Shown here in pieces: positions 17,381 to 27,130 of a stretch of DNA of 53,647 bases (within the stretch, counting starts at the first letter, position 1; each line of letters starts with the position of its first letter). The stretch covers positions 2,662,409-2,716,055 of the forward strand of contig CP070634.1 of the NCBI GenBank assembly GCA_020356105.1, given 5' to 3'. This DNA comes from Rhodospirillales bacterium. Lineage in GTDB: Bacteria; Pseudomonadota; Alphaproteobacteria; UBA8366; JADFVY01. Under the pieces are notes generated by a model. That model saw nothing but the letters and a program-made list of their open reading frames with translations. It did no database searches and was not told the DNA's origin. Both the position numbers and the translations under genes were made by a program.

Positions 17381-18559
17381 ATGGCCGTTCTCGAGACAGA
17401 CCTTAAGACAGAGCCGGCACGGCAGACCGTCACTGCGCCGCCGAAAGCCAATCGTATTGAGAAGATCGAAATGAGCCGCCACAGGCTGCCGCTCGACCCG
17501 CCGTTCGTTGCGGCATGGGACAGCCGCGCTCGCGAATCGTCTGACGTGTCGATCGTCCGGATCACCACCGCAGACGGTGCCGTCGGCATCGGGGCCGGCG
17601 GAACCATGGACGGTGTCGAACGGTATTATGATCTCTTCGTCGGCCACGATCCCCTCGACCTCGAACGGCATGCCGCGATCTTGGCCAATCTCGACTTTCA
17701 TGGCGTCCGTCCCTGGGCCCTTGACGTCGCGCTGTGGGATCTCGTCGGCAAGATCCGCAAACAACCGGTCTGGCATTTGCTTGGTGGCAGGTCCGGCACC
17801 GTGCCCTGTTATGCATCAACCGGTGTGCTGCGCGAGAAAAAGGCGCTGACCGATGCGGTATCGGCGCTGGCAGGGCAGGGCTTCAAGGCGGTCAAGCTGC
17901 GCCTGCACCATGCCGATTGGAGAGAGGGTATTGCCATCCTCGAAGCCGTGGCGATCACGCTGAGTGGCAAGGCGGAACTGCTTGTCGACTGCAATCAGGG
18001 TTGGCGCATGCCTTGGGATGCGGAAGCTTGCTGGACATATCATCAAGCGTTGGCTGCGGCCTGGGAATTGAAGCGCCTCGGGGTCTACTGGATGGAAGAG
18101 CCCGTGCATCACGGCGATGTCAAGGCGATGGCCGCGCTCCGCGGTGCCACGGGTCTGCGCATCGCCGCCGGCGAAATGACGCGCGGCGAGCACGCCTTGG
18201 CCGACCTCGTCGATCGCAACGCCGTCGACGTGCTGCAGCCCGACGCGACACTGACCTGCGGCATTCTGGCCGCAAGGCGCCTGGCGCGGCGCGCGGCAGA
18301 GAGAGATGTGGCTTTCACGCCACACAGCTGGGGCAGCGGGATCGGCCTCCTGGTCAACGCCCATATATTCGCGGGCTGTGGCGGGTCGCCATGGCTGGAA
18401 TACCCGCTAGACCCACCGGAATGGACGGCTGAAAGGCGCGACTTCATGCTGGCCCAGCCGATCAAGGCCGGCAAGGACGGCTGCATCGAACTGTCGGATG
18501 CGCCTGGATTCGGCATCGAGCTTGACGAGGAGCGGCTGGCCGCGACTCGCGTCGACTGA
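17381..18559 (+). CDS. Enolase-superfamily enzyme (mandelate racemase group)
   Basis: The 392-residue protein has the capping domain (RHRLPLDPPFVAAWDSR) and the modified TIM barrel of the mandelate racemase/muconate lactonising group. Visible landmarks are VKLRL in the K-x-K/R position (about residue 172), metal ligands in LLVDCNQGW, WMEEP and IAAGEMTRGE, and a later Asp (LQPDATLTCGI) with His (FTPHSWGSG), the Asp-His dyad that abstracts the alpha proton. That pattern points to a sugar-acid dehydratase or racemase; the substrate is not predictable. The first 30 residues before MSRHRLPL are poorly conserved, so ATG 17471 is an alternative start. The gene is single and divergent from the Por operon. 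Confidence 0.85.
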   Translation: MAVLETDLKTEPARQTVTAPPKANRIEKIEMSRHRLPLDPPFVAAWDSRARESSDVSIVRITTADGAVGIGAGGTMDGVERYYDLFVGHDPLDLERHAAILANLDFHGVRPWALDVALWDLVGKIRKQPVWHLLGGRSGTVPCYASTGVLREKKALTDAVSALAGQGFKAVKLRLHHADWREGIAILEAVAITLSGKAELLVDCNQGWRMPWDAEACWTYHQALAAAWELKRLGVYWMEEPVHHGDVKAMAALRGATGLRIAAGEMTRGEHALADLVDRNAVDVLQPDATLTCGILAARRLARRAAERDVAFTPHSWGSGIGLLVNAHIFAGCGGSPWLEYPLDPPEWTAERRDFMLAQPIKAGKDGCIELSDAPGFGIELDEERLAATRVD

Positions 18560-18622
18560 TACCGGCACAGGGGGGCGGCCAGGCCGTTCTGCGAGACCCG
18601 TTCGCCTTGAACGAAGACTGAT

Positions 18623-19270
18623 CTACGGCTCGGTGCTCATTCGATTGCCGGGTATCTCCCGGCAGCGACCCTGCTCGACGAGCACCAGGGTCGGCGCGAT
18701 GTTCGGTGCCGGCTCCTTGTAGATCTCGTGGTGCAGGCTGTCTCCGAGGGATTCGAGCAACTCGACCTCGTTCTCCCAGCCGATGCGGTCGAGCCGCGTG
18801 CGCACGAACCAGACGATGGTCGCGGCGCTGTGACCGGGCAGGCAGTCGCCGAAGAAGGCCCGCGTCTCCTCAACAAGGCCGCCGTCGATCCGGCTGTAAA
18901 GCTGGCCGGGATAGCGGTGGCGCTTGGTGCGCCGGGTCATCCGACCGTCGAACGCGGAATGGACGTAGATCGACTTGTTCGACTCGCAGCCATGGCAGCG
19001 CCGGCCGGCGTAAATGTTGAAAGGTGGCCGCTCGCGACCGGCGAGTTGACCGATGAACTCCAACTCGACGATGTCAGAGCGCATCTCGGTCCGGTTGCGG
19101 AATTCGACCGTCATGTTCTTCGGGCCATAGATGCCCGGTTCGACCTGGCTGATATGGGCCGTGATCCGTCGCGGCACCCAATCCTTGTCGACGATCAGAC
19201 GGTCCTGCGCGCAGCCGGCTGTCAAGCCCGCCATCATGATCGGCAAGATCGCTCGCATCGAGAGGCGCAT
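18623..19270 (-). CDS. Lipoprotein of unknown function with a CxxC motif
   Basis: The 215-residue protein begins MRLSMRAILPIMMAGLTAGC, a lipoprotein signal peptide with lipobox LTAGC. The mature part contains VEFRNRTEMRSDIVELEFIG, a CHGC pair (GRRCHGCESN) and a C-terminal helix around ENEVELLESLGDSLHHEIY. No family is recognised. The CHGC pair lacks a following His, so it is not a haem c site; a metal site or disulfide is possible. ATG 19270 is preceded by AAGAAGG at ideal spacing. The upstream region 19271-19400 is A/T-rich and probably holds its promoter. It follows no close partner; the Dpp ATPase gene ends 210 bases upstream on the same strand. Confidence 0.7.
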   Translation of the reverse strand: MRLSMRAILPIMMAGLTAGCAQDRLIVDKDWVPRRITAHISQVEPGIYGPKNMTVEFRNRTEMRSDIVELEFIGQLAGRERPPFNIYAGRRCHGCESNKSIYVHSAFDGRMTRRTKRHRYPGQLYSRIDGGLVEETRAFFGDCLPGHSAATIVWFVRTRLDRIGWENEVELLESLGDSLHHEIYKEPAPNIAPTLVLVEQGRCREIPGNRMSTEP

Positions 19271-19480
19271 TCGCAGAGCCTTCTTATGTTCATCGCGCAA
19301 ATGACGCTGGGCCGAGCCGCCCACACGCTCGGGAGGATTAGAGAGCAATAAGACTAAATATTTGTAAAAAAACGCGGGGGTCAGCAAGGATGTCGCGCGG
19401 TCGGCTCGGCCCGGATCACGTTCTCGCAGCCGCCGTGGCTTTCCGCCGCGCGGGTGCCGCTACTGCGATCGCCCGCCTGG

Positions 19481-21547
19481 TCAGCCCGCCAGCGAGATCA
19501 CCGGTTCCATGGCGTCGAGATCCGCATCATCGAGGTGACACTTGATGATGTGGCCGGACGCGACCCGGCGCATTGGCGGCATATCCGACTCGCAGCGGCC
19601 ATCCTTCACCAGATGCTTGCGTGGGCAGCGGGTCTGGAATGGACAACCGGGTGGGGGGTTCATTGCCGACGGGATATCGCCTTCCAGCACGATATGCTTC
19701 TTGACCACCGACGTATCCGCGATCGGGACGGCCGAAAGCAGCGCCTCCGTATACGGATGGTAGGGCGGCGCGAACACCTGCTCGGTGGTGCCCTGCTCGA
19801 CGACGTGGCCGAGATACATCACCACGATCCGGTCCGACAGGTAGCGCACGATCGACAGGTCGTGACTGATGAACAGCATGGTGGTGCGCGACGAACGCTG
19901 GATGTCGACCAGCAGCTCGGTGACCGCCGCCTGGACCGAGACGTCGAGCGCCGATACCGGCTCATCGGCGACGACCAGTTTGGGACGGCCGGCGAAGGCG
20001 CGGGCGATGCCGATCCGTTGCTTCTGGCCGCCCGAGAGCTGGCGCGGCATGCGACTTTCAAATTCGCGCGGCAGCTTGACCAGATCCAGCAGTTCCAGCA
20101 TGGCGCTTCGTCGTTCGGCCTGCGAGGCGCCGACGCCGAACTTCTCGAGTGATCGGATGATCTGAGAGCCCACCGTGTGGCTGGGATTCAGCGTGTCGAA
20201 CGGGTTCTGGAAGACCATCTGGATCGAGCTGACCGTCCCGGTGTCCCGGTCGCCGATCTCGACGTCCCCGATCTCCATGTTGCCGAGCACGGCCTTGCCA
20301 TCGGTCGCGGTCTCCAACCCGAGAAGGACCCGCGCCAGAGTCGACTTGCCGCATCCGGATTCACCGACGATCGCCACCGTTTCGGCCTCGCGTGCCTCAA
20401 GCGAGACGTCTTCATTGGCCTTGACGCTGCGCGCCTCGGTGCCACCGAATATCTCGTTCGCCGCGACCCGGTAATATTTCTTCAGCCCGTCGACGCGCAG
20501 AACCGTCTCGCCCGGCACGATCGGCTCGCTGGTATGGTCGCCGGCGATCGGCGCCGCCCAGTCGATATCGTCGGTCCGCACGCACCGGGTTTCGTGACCT
20601 TCGAGTCCCCAAGGCGTGCGCATCTGCAGGTCGCCCCGGTCGCACATCCCCGCCTCGAAATGTGCGCAGCGCGGTCCGAAATTGCAGCCCGGCGGCCGCT
20701 CGTGCGGTAGCGGCAATTGACCCGGAATGGCAATCAGCGGCCGCGCTGTCTTGTCGGCGCTGGGCAGCGGAATCGAGCGGAACAGGCCCTGCGTGTAGGG
20801 GTGGCGCATGTCATCGAAGATGTCCTTGACGGTGCCGGTCTCGACCGCCTCTCCGGAATACATGACCGTGATCCGGTCGCAGGTTTCGAGGATCAAGCCA
20901 AGATTGTGGGAGATGAACAGCATCGAGGTGCCGAAGGTCTTGCCCAGATCCTTGACCAGATCGACGATGCCGGCCTCGACCGTAACGTCGAGCGCCGTGG
21001 TCGGCTCATCCATCAACAGAAGTGCCGGATTGGACAGCAACGCCATGGCGATGACGATGCGTTGCTGCTGGCCGCCGGACAACTGATGCGGATACGCATC
21101 CATGATGCGCTGCGGGTCCGGCAGGCGGACCGAGCTGAGCATCTCCAGCGCCCGCTCTATAGCAGCAGCCTCATCGACGCCCTCGTGGATGATCGGCACC
21201 TCCATCAACTGGCGACCGACCTTCATGGCCGGGTTGAGGCTGGCCATCGGTTCCTGGTAGACCATCGATATGGCGGAGCCCCGAATCTTGCGCAGTTCCG
21301 CTTCCGACATCTCGTTCATGTCCTGACCGCGAAAGCGGATAGTGCCGCCGACGATACGGCCGTTCACGCCGAGATCTCGCATGATGCCGAGCGCAACCGT
21401 CGACTTGCCGCAGCCCGATTCGCCGACCAGCCCCATCGCTTCGCCGGGCATGACCTTGCAGGAGAAATCCATGACCGCCGGGATCTCGCCGGCGCGGGTG
21501 AAAAACGAGATCGACAGGTTTTCGATGTCCAGGATCGGCTCGGTCAT
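19481..21547 (-). CDS. Dipeptide/oligopeptide-type ABC transporter, fused double ATPase
   Basis: This 688-residue cytoplasmic protein joins DppD-like and DppF-like ATPases. Each half has a full set of motifs: Walker A GLVGESGCGKST and AIVGESGCGKST, ABC signatures LSGGQQQR and LSGGQKQR, Walker B LLLMDEPTTALD and LVVADEPVSALD, and the H-loop His in FISHNLG and FISHDLS. Each also has a C-terminal oligopeptide-ABC extension with a Cys cluster (CNFGPRCAHFEAGMC; CPFQTRCPRKHLVKDGRC) of the kind that binds a metal cluster in this subfamily. It lies 14 bases after the permease gene. The solute is not evident; peptides, nickel, opines or glycosides are all transported by this family. Confidence 0.93.
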   Translation of the reverse strand: MTEPILDIENLSISFFTRAGEIPAVMDFSCKVMPGEAMGLVGESGCGKSTVALGIMRDLGVNGRIVGGTIRFRGQDMNEMSEAELRKIRGSAISMVYQEPMASLNPAMKVGRQLMEVPIIHEGVDEAAAIERALEMLSSVRLPDPQRIMDAYPHQLSGGQQQRIVIAMALLSNPALLLMDEPTTALDVTVEAGIVDLVKDLGKTFGTSMLFISHNLGLILETCDRITVMYSGEAVETGTVKDIFDDMRHPYTQGLFRSIPLPSADKTARPLIAIPGQLPLPHERPPGCNFGPRCAHFEAGMCDRGDLQMRTPWGLEGHETRCVRTDDIDWAAPIAGDHTSEPIVPGETVLRVDGLKKYYRVAANEIFGGTEARSVKANEDVSLEAREAETVAIVGESGCGKSTLARVLLGLETATDGKAVLGNMEIGDVEIGDRDTGTVSSIQMVFQNPFDTLNPSHTVGSQIIRSLEKFGVGASQAERRSAMLELLDLVKLPREFESRMPRQLSGGQKQRIGIARAFAGRPKLVVADEPVSALDVSVQAAVTELLVDIQRSSRTTMLFISHDLSIVRYLSDRIVVMYLGHVVEQGTTEQVFAPPYHPYTEALLSAVPIADTSVVKKHIVLEGDIPSAMNPPPGCPFQTRCPRKHLVKDGRCESDMPPMRRVASGHIIKCHLDDADLDAMEPVISLAG

Positions 21548-21561
21548 GGCATTGCTGTCCC

Positions 21562-22713
21562 TCAGTCCTTGAGCGATTGCTCGCGCAGACCGTCGGCAAG
21601 CAGATTAAGCCCCAGCACCAGCGTCGCCAAGGCGACGGTCTGTGGCAACACGATCGTCGGCGCAATCCGGATAAATCCGCGCGTCTGGTTGATCATCGAA
21701 CCCCAGTCGGGCGATTCCGGCGCGAGACCTAATCCAAAGAAGCCGAGGGTGCCCAGGAGAATCGTGGTGTATCCGATCCGCAGGCAGGCATCGACGATCA
21801 GCGGACCGCGGGCATTGGGCAGGATTTCCCAAAGCATGATGTACCATGCGCGCTCGCCGCGCGTCTGGGCGGCCGCGACATAATCGCGGGTCTTGATGTC
21901 CATCGTCAGTCCACGGACGATTCGGAACACGCCCGGGGAACTGGCAAACACCACCGCGGCGAAGATGTTCAGTTCATTCGGTTCGAGGCGGATCAGGCCG
22001 AACGGGTCGCTGTCGAATACCAACCCGGCATAAAGCCAGGCGCCGATCAGCCCGGTTGCGGCGAGCAGCACCGCCAACAGCTGCGGCCGGGTTGCGTATC
22101 GGCTGTAGAACAGCAGCACAAAGAAGACGATCGGAAAGGCGAAGAAGACGCCCGACATCACGTTGGGGATCGCGGTCTCGCGCACCCCGGGCGTAACCAG
22201 CAGGTAGAAGAGCAGGATCACCGGAAAGGCCAGCACCAAATTGGCGATGAAGGTCAACACCGCATCCATCATCCGCCCGAAATATCCGGCCGGCAGACCC
22301 AGCGAAATGCCCACCATGTAGGCGACAAGGGTTGCCGCCGGGGCCACCGTCAGCACGAACTGGGAGCCATGAACCATTCGGCTGAAAAGATCGCGGCCCA
22401 GATTGTCGCCGCCGAAATAAGCTGGAATTCCGGCGCTGGTCTCGATCGTTCCGGGCGGTTTGCGCTTAATCGAGGCGAACTGCTCGATCGGATCAAAGGT
22501 CGCGATGATCTCGGGGAATATGGCGGTCAGAATCCAGAACAGGACGATTCCCAGGCCGATCATGCCGACGTTGCTGTCATAGAGACGCCCGTACAGGCCG
22601 AGCCGGCGCTTGAACACCGCGCTGCTTCCCATGATCACCGCGAGCCCCAGCCAGACGGGCCAGAAGCGAACGATCACGCCGGCCCAGATCTCGAAGAAAC
22701 CGAGGGGTTCCAT
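21562..22713 (-). CDS. ABC transporter permease, DppC-like, extended
   Basis: This inner-membrane permease has 383 residues, longer than the roughly 300 of standard DppC. The DppC hallmarks are present: YFGGDNLGRDLFSRMVHGSQ near the N-terminal third, and the cytoplasmic EAA-type loop DYVAAAQTRGERAWYIMLWEILPN, which contacts the ATPase. The extra length is a hydrophobic insertion (around LLFYSRYATRPQLLAVLLAATGLIGAWLYAG) that adds probably two membrane helices. It begins 7 bases after the DppB-like gene and is followed by the fused ATPase. The insertion resembles that of other extended DppC proteins in alphaproteobacteria. Confidence 0.9.
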   Translation of the reverse strand: MEPLGFFEIWAGVIVRFWPVWLGLAVIMGSSAVFKRRLGLYGRLYDSNVGMIGLGIVLFWILTAIFPEIIATFDPIEQFASIKRKPPGTIETSAGIPAYFGGDNLGRDLFSRMVHGSQFVLTVAPAATLVAYMVGISLGLPAGYFGRMMDAVLTFIANLVLAFPVILLFYLLVTPGVRETAIPNVMSGVFFAFPIVFFVLLFYSRYATRPQLLAVLLAATGLIGAWLYAGLVFDSDPFGLIRLEPNELNIFAAVVFASSPGVFRIVRGLTMDIKTRDYVAAAQTRGERAWYIMLWEILPNARGPLIVDACLRIGYTTILLGTLGFFGLGLAPESPDWGSMINQTRGFIRIAPTIVLPQTVALATLVLGLNLLADGLREQSLKD

Positions 22714-22720
22714 GCCGCGC

Positions 22721-23656
22721 CTACTTCACTCTGATTCGCGGGTTAAGGTAGGCATAGCCGATATCGGAGATCAGCTGCGTTATGATGACCACCGCCACCG
22801 ACACGATCGAGCATGCGAGCAGGAGGTCGATGTCGTTGTTGTCGGCGGCCTCCACGAGGACCCAGCCGAACCCCTTGTAATTGAAGAGTTTCTCGACAAT
22901 CACGACACCGGTCAGCAGCCACGGAAACTGCAGCATGATGACCGTGAACGGAGCGATCAGCGCGTTGCGCAGGGCGTGCTTGACGACGATCGCCCGGAAG
23001 GAGAGACCCTTAAGACGCGCCGTCCTGATGTATTGCGATGTCATCACCTCGGCCATCGAGGCGCGGGTCATGCGCGCGATATAGCCCATGCCATAGAGCG
23101 ACATGGTCATCACCGGCAGGGTGAAGTTGACGAAGGTGACGTCACCGGCCTTGGCGACGCCCTTGAGGAGGCCAAGCCAGGAGGCGAAGATCACCGTGAA
23201 CAGAATGCCGCTGACATACTCCGGGGTGGCGGTCGTCGCGATGGACAGCACCGACAACGACCGGTCGGTCTTGGAGCCCTCGCGCATCCCCGCTAGCACG
23301 CCGACCACGAGAGCCGACGGCACCATGGTGATCATCACCCAGAATGCGAGGATCCCCGTGTAGCCGAGGCGTTCCGGGAGGATATCGGCGACCGGCTTCC
23401 GGAAGCGGGTCGAGTACCCGAGTTCGCCCGTCACGGTATTGCCCAGCCATTCGCCGTAGCGCACAACCAGCGGCCGGCGGTAGCCATTGGCCTCGAGCCA
23501 GCTTTCGACCTGCTCGCTGGTCATCCGGTTGTTGTTCTGCTCGAGCGCCAGCTTGCGCAGGTTCGGCTCCAGATTGACCAGAGTGAAGACCACGAAGGTG
23601 AGCGCCAGCATGGTCGCCAGCATCACGCCGAGACGCCGCGCTATGAAGGCGAGCAT
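22721..23656 (-). CDS. ABC transporter permease, DppB-like
   Basis: This 311-residue inner-membrane permease has a DppB-like N-terminus (ARRLGVMLATMLALTFVVFTLVNL), the periplasmic loop ending RYGEWLGNTVTGELGYS, and the EAA loop SQYIRTARLKGLSFRAIVVKHALRNAL. Six membrane segments can be counted. It pairs with the extended DppC-like permease downstream. A strong stem-loop lies between it and the substrate-binding protein gene, which should lower its expression relative to the binding protein. Confidence 0.92.
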   Translation of the reverse strand: MLAFIARRLGVMLATMLALTFVVFTLVNLEPNLRKLALEQNNNRMTSEQVESWLEANGYRRPLVVRYGEWLGNTVTGELGYSTRFRKPVADILPERLGYTGILAFWVMITMVPSALVVGVLAGMREGSKTDRSLSVLSIATTATPEYVSGILFTVIFASWLGLLKGVAKAGDVTFVNFTLPVMTMSLYGMGYIARMTRASMAEVMTSQYIRTARLKGLSFRAIVVKHALRNALIAPFTVIMLQFPWLLTGVVIVEKLFNYKGFGWVLVEAADNNDIDLLLACSIVSVAVVIITQLISDIGYAYLNPRIRVK

Positions 23657-23690
23657 CGCATACCCCGCTTAAGAAGACATGCCACGGATA

Positions 23691-23724
23691 GGAGGGGTGG
23701 CGCAGCGTCGGCGCCGCCCCCTCC
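23691..23724 (-). terminator. Intercistronic hairpin between binding protein and permease genes
   Basis: GGAGGGG-TGGCGC at 23691 pairs with GGCGCC-GCCCCCTCC ending at 23724, giving a G/C stem of about 12 bp with one small bulge and a 5-6 base loop. No T-run follows on the minus strand, so it is more likely an mRNA-stabilising or partially terminating element after the binding-protein cistron than a full terminator. Confidence 0.5.
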
Positions 23725-23733
23725 GCGCGACCA

Positions 23734-25383
23734 TCACGCGTCGTCCAGCCAGGTCTTGTCGAAATGCTGCTCGAACGTCTGGTGCATCTTGTAGCCCTTC
23801 ACGTTCGGCGACATGTGGCAATACAGCGAGCGCCAGTAAGGTTGAATGATGATACCTGAGTCCTGGATGATCTTTTCGATATCCTCCATCAGGACACGTC
23901 GCTTGTCGGCATCCGCTACCGCCAACGCCGCGTTCAGCTTGCGGTCGAATTCGGGGTTCGAGTATCCGCACTCGTTCCACGCTTCACCGGACCGATAGGC
24001 GAGGGCCAGGACCTGCACACCGAGCGGTCGCATGTTCCAGTTGGTGGTCGAGAACGGATACTTGGTCCAGTCGTTCCAGAATGACGAACCCGGAATGACC
24101 GTCCGCTTGACCTTGATTCCCGCATCTCGCAGCTGCGCCGCGATAGCATCCGTGGTGTTGCGGCGCCAGTCGTCGTCGATCGAGATTAACTCGTGCTCAA
24201 AGTTCTCGGCGCCCGCCTCCTTGAGCAGGGCCACTGCCTTGGCCGGATCGCGCTTGATCTGCGGCAGTTTGAAGTATTCCGGATGGATCGGGCAGACATG
24301 GTGATTTTCTGCCGCTTCACCAAGGTTGCCATAGCCGAGTTGCAGCACCTTGTTGTTGTCGACGGCAAGGAGCATCGCCTGACGCACGCGCTGATCGTCA
24401 TACGGCTTGTTGTTGACGTTCATGCGCGCGACGATCGTCGCGGCCGTCACGACATCGCTCTTCACCAGATCCAGACCATCCATGATATCGACGAAATCGG
24501 CCGTAGTCTGGTAATTGAGCTGCACCTCCTCGGCTTCGAACGCGGCAACCTCTGCCGCAGGATCGGTGCCGTAGTCGGTCCATTCGATCCCGTCGAGATA
24601 CGTCTCGCCGCCCCACCAGCCGCTGCGCCGCTTGACCGAGGCCTTGATACCGACTTCGAACGACTCCAGTTCGAACGGACCCGTGCCGACCGGGAAGGTC
24701 TTCAGGTCGCCGCCGTTCTTCTCGAAGTCGCGATGGACGATCAGGGCAGGGTAGTCCGCCATCCCGGGGATAATGGTGATATCCGGCTCCGGCAGTCTCA
24801 GCTTTACGGTGTAATCGTCGACCCGGACGATTCCCCCCTCGCGCGCCTTCTTGGTTTTCGGATCGACCAGACCGCCCATTCTGGTCGCCATCGAGTTGCC
24901 CTCGACACCGGACTCGCACCAGCGGGCGATGTTGAAGATCACGTCATCGGCGTTGAAATCGTCGCCATTGTTCCATTTCACGCCCTTGCGAACACGCAGC
25001 ACGTATTCCTTGGCGTCCTCGCTGATCTCCCAACCCTCGAGCAGCATCGGCTCGAAAGTGAAATCCGTGGTGTAACGGACCAGGGAGTCACAGATCTGGC
25101 GGCCGACATTGCCCATCTCGCTCCAGTCATAGATGCGCGGATCCCGGATATCCTTGACATACATCGATATCCTCAGGACCCCGCCCTTCTTGCCCTGAGC
25201 CTTGGCGGCATGCGGCGCGGTCAGGCCGAGCATCCCGTATGCGGCCGCGGTGCTGGCGCCGAACGCGCTGGCGAGGGCGAGGAACTCGCGGCGGTCGAGG
25301 CGGCCGTCCCGGGCCTCCTTCGCCCATGGTTCGACGAAGGGATGCAACGGACGCCCGCTGCGGTCGGTGAATTTCTTCGGCAT
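23734..25383 (-). CDS. ABC transporter substrate-binding protein, family 5, Tat-exported
   Basis: The 549-residue protein is a DppA/OppA-type (family 5) binding protein. The N-terminus has a twin-arginine signal: [17 protein letters not shown], then a hydrophobic Ala-rich stretch ending APHAAKAQ. Mature landmarks are [21 protein letters not shown], the [20 protein letters not shown] block and the C-terminal [20 protein letters not shown] 25383 has AGGGAGAA upstream; a longer reading frame upstream is not preceded by a site. It is the first gene of the four-gene Dpp operon. The substrate is unknown. Tat export, unusual for most DppA proteins, is frequent for this alphaproteobacterial group. 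Confidence 0.92.
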   Translation of the reverse strand: MPKKFTDRSGRPLHPFVEPWAKEARDGRLDRREFLALASAFGASTAAAYGMLGLTAPHAAKAQGKKGGVLRISMYVKDIRDPRIYDWSEMGNVGRQICDSLVRYTTDFTFEPMLLEGWEISEDAKEYVLRVRKGVKWNNGDDFNADDVIFNIARWCESGVEGNSMATRMGGLVDPKTKKAREGGIVRVDDYTVKLRLPEPDITIIPGMADYPALIVHRDFEKNGGDLKTFPVGTGPFELESFEVGIKASVKRRSGWWGGETYLDGIEWTDYGTDPAAEVAAFEAEEVQLNYQTTADFVDIMDGLDLVKSDVVTAATIVARMNVNNKPYDDQRVRQAMLLAVDNNKVLQLGYGNLGEAAENHHVCPIHPEYFKLPQIKRDPAKAVALLKEAGAENFEHELISIDDDWRRNTTDAIAAQLRDAGIKVKRTVIPGSSFWNDWTKYPFSTTNWNMRPLGVQVLALAYRSGEAWNECGYSNPEFDRKLNAALAVADADKRRVLMEDIEKIIQDSGIIIQPYWRSLYCHMSPNVKGYKMHQTFEQHFDKTWLDDA

Positions 25384-25690
25384 ACTGATTCTCCCTATTC
25401 GAATTTCTTGTTGTGCGGCGAAGGTGCGACGGTCGCTGCCACCTGCCGTCCTTGGGCAAAGCTTCGAGTAGTGGACACGTCCTGTCAATGCCCGACTATA
25501 AGATTTGCGACGATCGAAAGAGACCAAGCGCCATCTTACGAGCCGGATCGGCAGCAAAAAACCATAAAGAATGCAATGCACTCCGGCGCGGTGGCCGGAT
25601 CCGAACGCGGGCCGGCACCTGTTCGCGAAGCCTGCGACGTGTCGCTATGACGCAATAGGACGGACCTGTCACCCTGCGGCAACAGGGGCG
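25384..25690 (-). other. Intergenic region upstream of the Dpp operon
   Basis: The 307 bases separate the SoxW-like gene from the Dpp binding-protein gene on the same strand. A consensus-like TTGACA is seen on the minus strand at 25488-25483, but no convincing -10 lies 16-18 bases downstream. A GGACACGTCC palindrome is at 25473-25482. No gene of credible composition is seen here. Confidence 0.4.
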
Positions 25691-26362
25691 TCAGAAGCCT
25701 TCCGGGAGCTCCAGGGTATCCTGCCACAGCGCTTCTTCGACATCGACACCGGCCGCGCGCAGCCGATCGCCGTAGCCGTCAAGCCAGCGCTGAAAACTCG
25801 GCTCGGTCGCATAGCCCCGTTCCTTGACGTAACGGAACTGGAAGTAAAAGTGGAACGGCTTGAAATAGCCGGGCACGCGATGCACTTCCACGGCATCGCC
25901 ACTCTTGCCCTTTGCCGCTTCGAGCGAATCCGGAAAGAACTGGAAGGTCGGCGTGAACAGCACCCGCCACTTGCGCGCCAGCTTCTTCTCAGTCGTCACC
26001 TCGCCGTCGAAATCGGTGACCTCCCTGTCACCCCACATGTTGAGTTGGAGGACGAAGAAATTCTCCTTCACGTAATTAACGATCCGCGGGATGCGGAAAT
26101 TCACTTCGTGGGTCTGCTTGCAGTAGGGGCAGCCGCGCTGTTCCCAGATAATCACCAGCCTTCGGCCCGATCCCTGTGCCTCGGCGAGGTCGTCGGATAG
26201 ATCCAGGAATGTCTCCTGAAAGAAAGGTTGTTTGTGCAGTCCGTCGTCTCCCAGTGCGGGCAGCGGCAATTTGCCGACGTCGGTGGTGGCGGCCGCGCTC
26301 CAGTGCGCGAATACGAAACCCAAGGCTCCCGCCAGGAATGGCAGCCATCTGCGTATCGGCAT
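25691..26362 (-). CDS. soxW: SoxW-like periplasmic thioredoxin, copy 2
   Basis: This 223-residue protein has an N-terminal signal peptide (RRWLPFLAGALGFVFAHWSAAA) and a thioredoxin-like domain with the redox pair C78-PY-C81 in WEQRGCPYCKQTHEVNF, the cis-Pro segment LFTPTFQFFPD and a C-terminal helix. SoxW is the thioredoxin of sulfur-oxidation loci; it receives electrons from the CcdA/SoxV membrane protein and keeps Sox proteins such as SoxY reduced. It is clearly paralogous to the gene directly upstream (similar spacing, same CPYC site and PTF.FFP segment), with a longer C-terminus. The two genes probably form a duplicated pair transcribed together, 124 bases apart. Confidence 0.85.
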   Translation of the reverse strand: MPIRRWLPFLAGALGFVFAHWSAAATTDVGKLPLPALGDDGLHKQPFFQETFLDLSDDLAEAQGSGRRLVIIWEQRGCPYCKQTHEVNFRIPRIVNYVKENFFVLQLNMWGDREVTDFDGEVTTEKKLARKWRVLFTPTFQFFPDSLEAAKGKSGDAVEVHRVPGYFKPFHFYFQFRYVKERGYATEPSFQRWLDGYGDRLRAAGVDVEEALWQDTLELPEGF

Positions 26363-26486
26363 TGTTCTGCTCCCTCGTGTCCGGCCAAAGCGGCGCGCCG
26401 ACCGATCCGCGGCGACGTGGCAAGCTTACCATTCCCGATGCTTGGCTCAAAGGCGGCGCACGCCTTGCTCACGATATGTTGTCCGC

Positions 26487-27080
26487 TTATTCGGGACGCG
26501 ACTGGCGTCTCAGATAGCTGCGGAACGGCTCCGTCTGGTAGGCTTGATCGTGGACGTAGTGGAACATCGCAAGGAAATGTGGCGGCTGGAAATAGCCGGG
26601 CATTTGCGCGACCGCGCGCTTCTTGGCCGGCATCTCCGCCAGGCCGTCCGTCCGTTCCGGAAAGAACAGAAAAGTCGGCGAGAACCGGATTCCGTATTTG
26701 CGGGCCAGCCTGCGTTCCTCGATTTCCTCGCCGTCGAAATCCACGACCGCGCGGGATCCCTGAAGATTCAGCTGAAGAACCACGAATTTCTCTTGGACGA
26801 ATGCCCGGATCTCGGGATCCTGAAAGTTGACGAAATGAGTTTCCTTGCAATAGGGACAGCCCTTGAGCTCCCACATGATGACAAACCGCTTGCCGGCTGC
26901 TTTTGCCTCCTCCAGGTCCTCCCCCAGATCAAGGAAACTGGTCAGAAACCAGGATTCTGTATAGAGCCCGTCCTCGGTAAGGACCGGGCCGTCGGCGCCG
27001 ACCGCCGGAGAGATAAACAAGAGGCTCGCCAAGATCATCGCCGCGACGGGAATGATCCGTAAGTACCTCGGTATGGTCAT
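26487..27080 (-). CDS. soxW: SoxW-like periplasmic thioredoxin, copy 1
   Basis: The 197-residue protein has a signal peptide (IIPVAAMILASLLFISPAVGA) and a thioredoxin fold with C75-PY-C78 in WELKGCPYCKETHFVNF, followed by VVLQLNLQGSR and FSPTFLFFPE. ATG 27080 has GGGAGAG at 7 bases; an ATG two codons earlier sits too close to it. Its job is probably thiol reduction of periplasmic Sox proteins, together with CcdA/SoxV. A motif at 27131-27142 is shared with the soxX and soxS promoters, which argues that this pair belongs to the sox regulon. Confidence 0.87.
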   Translation of the reverse strand: MTIPRYLRIIPVAAMILASLLFISPAVGADGPVLTEDGLYTESWFLTSFLDLGEDLEEAKAAGKRFVIMWELKGCPYCKETHFVNFQDPEIRAFVQEKFVVLQLNLQGSRAVVDFDGEEIEERRLARKYGIRFSPTFLFFPERTDGLAEMPAKKRAVAQMPGYFQPPHFLAMFHYVHDQAYQTEPFRSYLRRQSRPE

Positions 27081-27130
27081 GGGCATCTCTCCCGCCGTGT
27101 CGGCGGCCGCGCGTGCATTTCGCTCCGGCC

